Assembly: GCA_029975965.1 (NCBI GenBank)
Contig: JARKOV010000062.1
Span: 1-45,712, forward strand
DNA from: Anaerolinea sp.
GTDB lineage: Bacteria; Chloroflexota; Anaerolineae; Anaerolineales; Anaerolineaceae
Length of the DNA: 45,712 bases
Direction of reading: 5' to 3'
Within the stretch, counting starts at the first letter, position 1. Each line of letters starts with the position of its first letter. The translations under genes were made by a program, and so were the position numbers. The notes below the pieces were generated by a model. The model was not told where the DNA came from and ran no database searches. It saw only the letters and a program-made list of their open reading frames with translations. Of the stretch, positions 16,822 through 24,599 are shown in pieces.

Positions 16822-17346
16822 CTACAAATACCGCGCCACGGCCATCGCCAGCAGCGCCACAACCAGCAGGCCAAAGTCAATCTGGTAGACTTTCATCAGG
16901 GCTGCTTGCATTCGCCCCATCTCCGTGACCTGCTCGGGTTGGGGAGGCCCGCCCGCCGAGGCCATCTTCTCGCCCAGCTCGGCGATCTTCTCCTGCGATT
17001 TGCCCAAAACCGTCGAGCCGATCACATAGGATGCCAGCGCGGCCAGCGCGCCGACGGTGAATGCCGCCCCCGCACCCGTCTTCCAGATGAAGCTGATCCC
17101 GCCGGTGAAGAGGCGAGCGTACAGCAGCGCGCCAGAGACCACGGTGACCGTGGTGACCAGTCCCATGAAGGGCCCCATGCGGGGACCGAGATTCTTCATC
17201 AATTTTTGCCCCGCCGCTTCAGATGACCGCACGGCAGGGACCAGGAGGAATAGGTAGAAGACGGCGGCTCCCACCCACAACACGCCGCCTGCGATGTGCA
17301 GGACGCGCAAGATCAGGCTGATATACAGGTTGAACAGGATGCTCAT
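16822..17346 (-). CDS. DUF2269/CopD-like four-helix membrane protein
   Basis: A 174-residue integral membrane protein with about four helices (near 5-35, 58-78, 90-112 and 152-172). The opening LRVLHIAGGVLWVGAAVFYLFLLVPAV with its conserved His is typical of the CopD/DUF2269 group of membrane proteins. A charged cytoplasmic segment (KSQEKIAELGEKMASAGG) precedes the last helix. AAAGGAG precedes the ATG. As the first gene of the minus-strand run it is divergent from the regulator at 17606, with a 259-bp shared control region. The function is unknown; a copper-related or heme-like His role is only an analogy. Confidence 0.75.
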   Translation of the reverse strand: MSILFNLYISLILRVLHIAGGVLWVGAAVFYLFLLVPAVRSSEAAGQKLMKNLGPRMGPFMGLVTTVTVVSGALLYARLFTGGISFIWKTGAGAAFTVGALAALASYVIGSTVLGKSQEKIAELGEKMASAGGPPQPEQVTEMGRMQAALMKVYQIDFGLLVVALLAMAVARYL

Positions 17347-17440
17347 GGCTTTTCTCCTTTGGTTTGGTTGAGGTTATTAAACAACCTTGACCGCGCCCTG
17401 CGGGGTCACCCACTCACCCAGAGACTCACCCAAACTGTGC

Positions 17441-17456
17441 TACAATTTTGTACAAT
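17441..17456. promoter_or_regulatory. Operator-like overlapping palindromes in the divergent control region
   Basis: TACAAT occurs twice exactly 10 bp apart (17441 and 17451) and creates overlapping palindromes (TACAA..TTGTA and TTGTACAA). The site lies midway between the divergent membrane-protein and HTH-ATPase-TPR regulator genes. It could be an operator for that regulator; no convincing -35 was found on either strand. Confidence 0.28.
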
Positions 17457-17535
17457 GCGGATCAACATTCGCCAACCAGCGCAGCGGGCGCCGCAGAACG
17501 CAGCACGCGCGGTCGCCATGAAGCGAGATGGTGTC

Positions 17536-17582
17536 AAATTTTTCTCCAAAATGGGGGCAGTGCCCACTTTATGCAGAAAAAT
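17536..17582. repeat. Palindromic repeat, copy B (related to 11222-11268)
   Basis: Outer arms TTTTTCT and AGAAAAA enclose GGGGCAGTGCCCAC. Blocks and spacing match copy A while the intervening bases differ. It sits 23 bp upstream of the regulator ATG at 17606, so it would be in that mRNA leader. Confidence 0.6.
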
Positions 17583-17605
17583 ACCTTCTTCCTGAATTGA
17601 GGAGC

Positions 17606-20173
17606 ATGGAAACCGGTAGGCCTGTTTCATTTGGAGAATGGGTCAAGGAACGCCGCAGGGCGCTCGATTTGACTCAGGATGAACTGGCCCAGCGCGCGGG
17701 CTGTTCCGTCTTTGCCTTGCGCAAGATCGAAGCCGGGGAACGCCGCCCCTCCAAACAGCTCGCAGGGCTGCTCGCCGGCGCGCTCCAAATTCCAGAGCAG
17801 GATAAACCCACTTTCATCCGCGTGGCGCGAGGGGATCTGACCCTCGGGCGTCTGCGCGCGCCCCGCCCCGACTCTCGCCTCACCCCACTTCCTCCCAGGG
17901 CTGCAGCCCACCACCTGCCGGTGCCCACCTCTCCGCTCCTCGGGCGCGATCCCGAGCTCGCCGCGATGGAGAAAATCTTCACCGACCCGCAGTGCCGCTT
18001 GCTCACCTTGACCGGCATCGGCGGCATCGGCAAGACGCGGCTGGCGATCGAGTTTGCCTCCCGCCAGCGCGACAGGTTCCCCGCCGGGGTTCACTTTGTC
18101 CCGTTGGTTTCGGTCCAATCGGCAGAATCGATCGTCCCGGCGATTGCCGAAGCGCTGGAGTTCTCCTTCTCCGGACCTGCCGACCTGAAAGAGCAGTTGA
18201 TCGGGCATCTGTCGGCCGCGCCGGGGCAGCCCGCGCTGCTCGTCTTGGATAATCTGGAGCACCTCATCGTGCAGTCCGCAGAGGCGGTGGGGCTGGTCAC
18301 AGAGCTGCTCGAGCGAGTCCCGTCCCTCAAAATTCTGGCGACCTCACGCGAGCGCTTGAACCTGCACGGCGAATGGATGTACGAGCTGCACGGTCTCCCC
18401 GTACCGCCGCTCGAGTTCGCCGGACCACTCGACGGCTACGGCGCGGCGGCGCTCTTCATCCAGAGGGCGCGGCACATCCAGCCCGATTTCGATGTCGGCG
18501 AGGGGGAGGGGCGCGAATTGGCGCGCATCTGCCGCCTCGTGGAAGGGGTGCCCCTGGCGATCGAGCTCGCCGCAGCGTGGGCGGGACTGTTGACCTGCGG
18601 CGAGATCGCCCGCGAGATCGAGGCCAACGTGGACTTCCTCGCCGCCACCATGCGCGACATGCCCGATCGGCATCGCTCCCTGCGCGCCTCCTTCGACCAC
18701 TCCTGGAAACTGCTGACCGGCGCGGAGCGCGACACGCTGAGCCGTCTCTCGATTTTTCACGGCGGTTTCGACCGCGCCGCCGCGGAAACGGTCACCGGAG
18801 CAACGCTGCCCATGCTGGCTTCGCTGGTGGCAAAGTCACTGGTGAGGCGAACCGAAGCGGGGCACTACAGCCTGCACGAGACGATCCGCCAGTTCGCCTA
18901 TGCCCACCTTGAAGAGGACGAAGCCTGCTGCCACCAGACCTGCGACCGTCACTGCGAGTATTATCTCGCCTTCGCCGCCGGGCACGAAGCGAAGTTGAAG
19001 AGCGGGCTGCAACAATCTGCCATGCGCGAAATGACCGCCGAGCTGGATAACCTGCGCGCCGCCTGGGATTGGGGGATCCGGCAGCAAAAATTCGCTTCGC
19101 TCGGCAAAGCCGTGCGCACATTTGGCTGGTATTACGAGGTGGCGAGCCTGATCCGTGAGGGCATTGAGCAGTTGGAATTGCTGGTGCGCGCCTTGAGCCG
19201 CCAGCCGCGCGACGCGCAGATGGACACGGCCCTCGGGGCCACCCTCGTGCAGCAGGGTTTGCTTTACTTTCGCAGCGGTCAGTTCGCCCGCGCGCAGGGA
19301 TTGTATGAAAAAAGCATCGCCCTCCTGCGCTCGGTGGACGCGAAAGGCCTCCTCGCCGACGCGCTCATCTTCAGCGGCACCCTCAGACACCTCAACGGTG
19401 ACTACCTCGCAGCCAGGTCACTCATCCAGGAGGGCTTGGAGGGCGCCCGCGCCATGGGCAACGAGTGGTTCATCGCCTACGGTATTTACAACCTGGGCCA
19501 CGTCGACAGCCTGATGGGCGAGCACCAGAAAGGCTACGAGCAAATGCTGGAGGGACTCGCGCTCTGGCGCAAGGTCGGCGACCCGCATTCCATCTCTCTC
19601 GGCCTCAACTTCCTCGTCGACACGCAGGTCGCGCTCAAGCGCTACGACGAAGCCAAAGCCTCGATGCGCGAGAGCATCGCCTTGTGCGAGCAGACCCAAA
19701 ACCGCTGGGGCATGGGCACGGCGTACCGCTATCTCGGCCTGGCGACCATGGCGAGCGGGCAATACGCCGAGGCGCGGGCCTGCTTTCAAAAAAGCCTCGA
19801 AGTTTTCGGCGAATATTTCGAGGGCTGGGACATCGCCATCTCCCTCGCCTACCTGGCCGACGCGACGCTTTACGCGGGCGATGCGGCCGAAGCCAAAACG
19901 CTCTACCTGGATTCCCTGCGCCTCGCACGCCGCATCCAATCCGACCCGCTCACGCTGATGGCCCTCACGGGGCTGGCCCAGCTCGAATCTCACCTCCACC
20001 CCGACCGCGCGGCCGGCTGGCTGAGCCTTATCCTCTCCCACCCCTCCGCCACCTCAGAGACGAAAGACCGCGCCGCCCGCCTGTTCGATGGGCTGCGGTC
20101 AACCCATAGCCCCGCTCAGGCGGAACCCGCCTGGACGATCGAGCGGGCGCTCGAAGTATTGGCGAGCGTGTAA
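17606..20173 (+). CDS. HTH-NTPase-TPR (STAND-like) transcriptional regulator
   Basis: An 855-residue regulator in three parts. The N-terminal XRE helix-turn-helix (about 8-70) has FGEWVKERRRALDLTQDELA and SVFALRKIEAGERRP. A NB-ARC-like ATPase follows with Walker A at about 137-145 (GIGGIGKTR), Walker B at about 211-219 (LLVLDNLEH) and LEGVPLAIELAAAW. A long C-terminal array of TPR-like helices starts near 460 (for example QGLLYFRSGQFARAQGLYEKS). The ATG at 17606 is preferred over the GTG at 17528, which falls within the palindromic repeat. Such proteins are signal-gated switches that release the HTH on ligand binding. It is divergent to the membrane-protein/SRPBCC/protease run, its likely target (inference). 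Confidence 0.88.
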   Translation: METGRPVSFGEWVKERRRALDLTQDELAQRAGCSVFALRKIEAGERRPSKQLAGLLAGALQIPEQDKPTFIRVARGDLTLGRLRAPRPDSRLTPLPPRAAAHHLPVPTSPLLGRDPELAAMEKIFTDPQCRLLTLTGIGGIGKTRLAIEFASRQRDRFPAGVHFVPLVSVQSAESIVPAIAEALEFSFSGPADLKEQLIGHLSAAPGQPALLVLDNLEHLIVQSAEAVGLVTELLERVPSLKILATSRERLNLHGEWMYELHGLPVPPLEFAGPLDGYGAAALFIQRARHIQPDFDVGEGEGRELARICRLVEGVPLAIELAAAWAGLLTCGEIAREIEANVDFLAATMRDMPDRHRSLRASFDHSWKLLTGAERDTLSRLSIFHGGFDRAAAETVTGATLPMLASLVAKSLVRRTEAGHYSLHETIRQFAYAHLEEDEACCHQTCDRHCEYYLAFAAGHEAKLKSGLQQSAMREMTAELDNLRAAWDWGIRQQKFASLGKAVRTFGWYYEVASLIREGIEQLELLVRALSRQPRDAQMDTALGATLVQQGLLYFRSGQFARAQGLYEKSIALLRSVDAKGLLADALIFSGTLRHLNGDYLAARSLIQEGLEGARAMGNEWFIAYGIYNLGHVDSLMGEHQKGYEQMLEGLALWRKVGDPHSISLGLNFLVDTQVALKRYDEAKASMRESIALCEQTQNRWGMGTAYRYLGLATMASGQYAEARACFQKSLEVFGEYFEGWDIAISLAYLADATLYAGDAAEAKTLYLDSLRLARRIQSDPLTLMALTGLAQLESHLHPDRAAGWLSLILSHPSATSETKDRAARLFDGLRSTHSPAQAEPAWTIERALEVLASV

Positions 20174-20309
20174 CCGCGCCTCGGGCGGCGAAAAACCCCT
20201 ACACCCCCTGGCCTACGCATTCAGATCGAGTGCAAGTGCCCTATACTTGCGTAAAACGAATCTCTCGCTATCTTTGCCCAGAACGGCTCAAGGACCCTTG
20301 CCCCCAGTT

Positions 20310-23285
20310 TCAACGCAACAACTCTTTAGAGCGGAGCTCGATGAAGACCTTAACCACATCCGGATCGAAGTGTTTACCGGTTTGCTCCCTGATGTAGGCA
20401 AGGGCTTTTTCTGCGGACCAGGCCGGCCGGTAAGGGCGATCTGATGTCAGAGCATCCCAGACATCGACTACGGCGAAGATGCGAGCCGACAGTGGAATTT
20501 CCAAGTCTTTCAGTCCACGCGGGTATCCCGTGCCGTCCCATTTTTCGTGGTGGCAGTAGGGGATATCAATCGCGGCATCTTTGAGAAAGCGGATGGGCAA
20601 AAGCATTTCTCTCGCGAGAACTGGATGTCTACGCATGATCTCCCATTCTTCTTCGGTCAAGGCATTCGATTTGAACAGGATATTGTCTGGCACGCCGATT
20701 TTCCCGATATCATGCAGCAGCGCACCGCGGCGGAAATGTGGCAGTTCTACGTCGGGCACTCCCATGAATTGAGCCAGCTCTAAGGTTTGTTTGGTTACCC
20801 GTTGGGTATGTCCTTCGGTCTCGCGGTCGCGTATGTCCATCGCGCGCGACCAGCCCTCAATGGTATCGTCATACGTGGAGATAAGTTCGAGGTTGGCTTG
20901 TTGCATGCCTTGAAAAAGCCTGGCATTGTCGACTGCAATTGCGGCCTGTCCCGTCAGCGTGCCATAAAAATTAAACCAATCATCGCTGCGCTCTACGATG
21001 GAGCGGCTAAAAACCTCCAGCACACCGATCACATTGCCCTTCACGACCAAAGGTGCGCCGTAATAGCTGACAAAGTCCTCACCTTTGAAGAAGCCGGTGA
21101 GGAACTGATTGTCCGGATCATTTGACAGATTGGGGATTTTAATCAGCATCTGTTCCAGTGCAGCTTTACCGGCGTAACTCTCGCCCATTTTGATGCTGGC
21201 AGTTTGCGGCGCATCGGTCCGAAAGCCAATGCCGGCTTCGAAATCCAATGTGTTCTTTGAGGTGTTCAGGAGCAAAACAGTAGCCGCATCCACCGACAGG
21301 AGTTTCACCGCCTGAGATAACAGGATGCTCAAGTTGGCGCGCAGATCGAAAGTTGAGGTGATTGCGAGGTCAATCTCTCTCAGCGCGTTCAGCCAATTCA
21401 ACTGGTTATGAACCTGTTCTTCAGCCCGAACACGCGCGGTGATATCCTGCTTGATGCCGATGAAATGGGTTACCTGGCTGGTCGAGTCAGTGAACGGTGT
21501 GATAATCTGCTCTTCGTGGTAGAGTGAGCCATCTTTTCGTTTGTTGATCAATTCACCATGCCAGGATTTACCGGAAAGGATCGTATCCCAGAGCTCTTGA
21601 TAAAACGTTTCATCCTGGGCGCCGGATTTTAAGATACGAGGGTTCTTTCCGATGGCTTCCTCCATCGTATAGCCGGTCAAATGGGCATAGGCGCTGTTTA
21701 CCCACTCGATCGTACCACTGCGGTCGGTGATGACGATGGCATTGGCGGTCGCTTCAAGGGCGGCGCTTTGCAGGCGCATGTCAGCTTCGGTTTTTCGCCG
21801 CTCGGTGATGTCCAAAATGGTTACGATGAAATGCAGAGGATCACCCTCCGCATTACGCTCCAGCACCACATTGACGTCAGCCCACACGTACGATCCATTT
21901 TTATGGAAATATCTTTTGACAAACCGGGTGGAATCTTCTTCACCGTTCAGAAGGGGAGCCAACTTTGCCTGAATGGGTTCTATATCTTCCGGAGGGGTCA
22001 AATCTTGCCAGGTCTTATCTACCAGCTCAGACTGGTTATAACCCAGCATTTCTGCAAACGCCTTGTTGACGAAAATTTTTCCCGTCGGGAGTGTAATCGA
22101 TTTCCCAACGTTAGCAGCTTCGAAAACCGCCCTGAATTTCGCTTCGCTCAGCCTAAGGGCTTCCTCAGCTTGTTTGCGGGCAGTGATATCGCGGGCAATA
22201 CCTTCGATCGCAATCAGTTCGCCTGCGTCGCTGTAAATGTTAATATTGCGCTGCTCGGTCCAAACGATTGCGCCGTCTTTGCGTACCCAGCGCAGGATCA
22301 CAGGTTTCGACGGGTCAATTGAGCTCTGATAGACAGCCTCTAAAAGAGAGCGGTCTTCCGGATGGACAATTTTGAAGCCCAGGTCGGAGTCCGCATAATG
22401 TTCTTCCGGGGTGTAGCCGGTGATGGCGGTTGCACTTGGGCTCACATAAGTGAAGCCCCGTTGTGGTGAAAACTCATAGCGATAGAGCAAATCCGGAGCG
22501 TTTTCGGCAAGGCGGCGAAAATGGACCTCGCTCTCTCGCAACAGCTCTTCAGCACGCTTGCGAGCGGTGATATCACGGCCTGTGGACTGGAATTCGAGAA
22601 GCTGGCCGGCCTGATCGAAGATGGCTCGATCCAGCCATTCTCGCCAGCGTTTCTCACCATTTGGATGGAGATCATACTGCTCAAACGTGCGCGTTGGGTT
22701 TTCTGGTGTGAAAGAGCGGAAATGCTCGCGCAGTCTCTGGGGAAAATCACCGTCGGCGGCAGGGATGAAACTGGTCCCGATCAACTCCTCGCGGCTCTTT
22801 CCGTAGTAGCGGCAATAAGCATCGTTGACGTACGTCAAGGTACCATCGGGGAGAAAGCGACAGATCAATTCGTTGATGTCTGCGACGATGGTGCGGTATC
22901 GCGCCTCGCTCTCCAGGAGCGCTTTTTCAGCGCGCCGGCGCTCCGTCACATCCAAAGCAACGACCAGAGCAGCTTGGCGTCCATTGAAGTCGAGCGTATG
23001 CGAGTGGATCTCGACTTCCATCACGCTTCCATTTCGGCGGCGGTGACGCCAAAAGCCCGAATGTTGCAGGGGAGGGCGTCCTTGCTGAAGATCCTTCAGC
23101 AATCGCTCCACATCTTCGGGCGGGCGAATGTCCCTGATGGTCATGGACAGGAACTCGCTTTCGTTCCAGCCGTATTTATCCACCGCTGCGTGGTTGACCG
23201 CCAGGAACTGATACGTTTCCAGGTCATACACCCACATCGGAAGAGGATTACATTCGAAAAACAAACTGTCAAATCCGTCACTCAT
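20310..23285 (-). CDS. PAS(5)-GAF-HD-GYP cyclic-di-GMP phosphodiesterase
   Basis: A 991-residue cytoplasmic sensor. Five PAS domains come in series (about 8-125, 135-255, 262-380, 390-510, 515-635), most ending in the PAC signature D-I-T-E/A-R. A GAF domain spans about 645-790. The C-terminal HD-GYP domain has HDIGK, HHEKWDGTGYP and VVDVWDALTSDRPYR, the residues for the di-metal site and c-di-GMP hydrolysis, so it looks catalytically intact. The start at 23285 is chosen because PAS1 begins there and it clears the preceding response-regulator gene; extension to 23417 would overlap it. It should lower c-di-GMP in response to redox, light or ligand signals. Confidence 0.93.
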   Translation of the reverse strand: MSDGFDSLFFECNPLPMWVYDLETYQFLAVNHAAVDKYGWNESEFLSMTIRDIRPPEDVERLLKDLQQGRPPLQHSGFWRHRRRNGSVMEVEIHSHTLDFNGRQAALVVALDVTERRRAEKALLESEARYRTIVADINELICRFLPDGTLTYVNDAYCRYYGKSREELIGTSFIPAADGDFPQRLREHFRSFTPENPTRTFEQYDLHPNGEKRWREWLDRAIFDQAGQLLEFQSTGRDITARKRAEELLRESEVHFRRLAENAPDLLYRYEFSPQRGFTYVSPSATAITGYTPEEHYADSDLGFKIVHPEDRSLLEAVYQSSIDPSKPVILRWVRKDGAIVWTEQRNINIYSDAGELIAIEGIARDITARKQAEEALRLSEAKFRAVFEAANVGKSITLPTGKIFVNKAFAEMLGYNQSELVDKTWQDLTPPEDIEPIQAKLAPLLNGEEDSTRFVKRYFHKNGSYVWADVNVVLERNAEGDPLHFIVTILDITERRKTEADMRLQSAALEATANAIVITDRSGTIEWVNSAYAHLTGYTMEEAIGKNPRILKSGAQDETFYQELWDTILSGKSWHGELINKRKDGSLYHEEQIITPFTDSTSQVTHFIGIKQDITARVRAEEQVHNQLNWLNALREIDLAITSTFDLRANLSILLSQAVKLLSVDAATVLLLNTSKNTLDFEAGIGFRTDAPQTASIKMGESYAGKAALEQMLIKIPNLSNDPDNQFLTGFFKGEDFVSYYGAPLVVKGNVIGVLEVFSRSIVERSDDWFNFYGTLTGQAAIAVDNARLFQGMQQANLELISTYDDTIEGWSRAMDIRDRETEGHTQRVTKQTLELAQFMGVPDVELPHFRRGALLHDIGKIGVPDNILFKSNALTEEEWEIMRRHPVLAREMLLPIRFLKDAAIDIPYCHHEKWDGTGYPRGLKDLEIPLSARIFAVVDVWDALTSDRPYRPAWSAEKALAYIREQTGKHFDPDVVKVFIELRSKELLR

Positions 23286-23373
23286 AGCAAAACCTGTGCT
23301 CCAGCAATTTCTAGTGCGTGTGTTGTGGATTGTCATCTGGGTTTTGACCTTCTTTCCGTCAAAGGACACCCTT

Positions 23374-23784
23374 CTACCAACCGGGCCTGCTTGGATCGAC
23401 GTTTTCTTCTGGACCATTCACCAACCCCTGGATCAACGCAATCAATGCTTTGCTTATCTCGGATTTGCCCGCGAAAGCGTCCGCCCCAGCCCGCATAGCG
23501 GCAGTGCGATACGGCTCCGACTCCATCATGGTGAGGACGATGACCTTTACCTGGGGATGGGATTGCTTCAAACGAGGAATGCAATCCAGCCCCGATTCGC
23601 CTCCCAGTTTCAGATCGAGAAGAACGACATCGGGTTTCAGTTGCGAGACCCTCTCCAGCGCGTCCTGCGCATTGGTAACGGCATCCACCACATCGATGGC
23701 TTGGTTCATAAGCAACCAGGCGCGCGTCGCCTCGAGGAAATGCAAATGATCGTCAACCAACAGGACGCGGATCATTTGGGTCAA
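23374..23784 (-). CDS. Single-domain response regulator (receiver only)
   Basis: A 136-residue CheY-like receiver. The acidic pocket (LLVDDH), phospho-acceptor Asp in DVVLLDLKLGG, Thr in VIVLTMMES and the Lys of the switch region in FAGKSEIS are all present; no output domain follows. The TTG at 23784 has GGAG six bases ahead; the ATG nine bases further has none at a good distance. It lies 88 nt upstream of the HD-GYP gene, so phosphorylated receiver may act on that protein or as a phosphate shuttle or sink between kinase and partners. Its proline-containing C-terminal tail is short. Confidence 0.9.
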   Translation of the reverse strand: MTQMIRVLLVDDHLHFLEATRAWLLMNQAIDVVDAVTNAQDALERVSQLKPDVVLLDLKLGGESGLDCIPRLKQSHPQVKVIVLTMMESEPYRTAAMRAGADAFAGKSEISKALIALIQGLVNGPEENVDPSRPGW

Positions 23785-23849
23785 GATAATCTCCGGGCTC
23801 GTAAGGAATTTGGCATGCCTTTACGATACCAGAGGCTGGATCACGGTGA

Positions 23850-23894
23850 TATTCGGTTTTGTACGGTATTCGTTATGGAAAAACCCGGTATTCG
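23850..23894 (-). promoter_or_regulatory. Three TATTCG repeats upstream of the receiver gene
   Basis: TATTCG occurs at 23850-23855, 23867-23872 and 23889-23894; the latter two are within a shared CGGTATTCG and are 22 bp apart, about two helical turns. The position, roughly 65-110 bp ahead of the receiver gene start, suits binding sites for a dimeric regulator, possibly the neighbouring NarL-type protein. Confidence 0.28.
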
Positions 23895-23957
23895 CTCCCC
23901 ACCTCTTCCCCCCTAGAACCGACGTATCCTGGCATTAAGGGCTGTGGAAGGTGCTTT

Positions 23958-24599
23958 CTACGCCATCCCTCGCTTCACAGCGTACTTAACCAGATCGGTC
24001 TGTGATTTCAAGCTAAGTTTTTTCATCAGGTTGGCGCGGTGCATTTCCACTGTGCGGGGGCTGACCGACAGGCGCGCAGCGATCTGCGGATTGCTCAATC
24101 CTTCCGCCGCCAGTTGAAAGACCTCGCGCTCACGGTCGGTGAGTGCGTCGAACGGATCCTCGAAACGCGATTCTTGCAAGGAACGCAAGTAGGCCTGTAT
24201 GGCGCGTTCGTTGAGCGGCGGACTGAGATATACTTTCCCCTCCAAAGCCTGCCGTATCGCAAAGACCAGTTCCTGCGAAGAGCTTTTCTTCAAAACGTAA
24301 CCAGAGACCCCCACCCCCAACGACTCGACGACGTAACTTTCCGTGTCGTACATCGAAAGCACGATCACTTTGGTGGAAGGGGAAACCCGCTTCGTCTGCC
24401 GTGCCACTTCCAGTCCCGAAAGCCCCGGCATCATTATGTCTACAACCAGCACTTCGGGCTTGAATTTCTCGGTCATTTGCAATGCCGCCAGCCCATCGCC
24501 CGTCTCTGCGATGACCTTGAAATCGGACTGGGTTTCGAGCAGCATCCGAAGGGCTTCGCGCACGATCTGGTGGTCGTCGGCAAGGATGATGGCGGTCAT
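23958..24599 (-). CDS. NarL/LuxR-type response regulator
   Basis: A 213-residue regulator. The N-terminal receiver (1-120) has ILADDHQIVREALRMLL, the phospho-Asp in VLVVDIMMPGLSG, VIVLSMYD and YVLKKSSS. The C-terminal LuxR-type HTH (about 148-210) reads LTDREREVFQLAAEGLSNPQIAARLSVSPRTVEMHRANLMKKL. The start at 24599 gives a 4-nt ATGA overlap with the histidine kinase gene; the in-frame extension to 24626 lies inside the kinase gene. Phosphorylation by that kinase should drive DNA binding. Confidence 0.94.
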   Translation of the reverse strand: MTAIILADDHQIVREALRMLLETQSDFKVIAETGDGLAALQMTEKFKPEVLVVDIMMPGLSGLEVARQTKRVSPSTKVIVLSMYDTESYVVESLGVGVSGYVLKKSSSQELVFAIRQALEGKVYLSPPLNERAIQAYLRSLQESRFEDPFDALTDREREVFQLAAEGLSNPQIAARLSVSPRTVEMHRANLMKKLSLKSQTDLVKYAVKRGMA

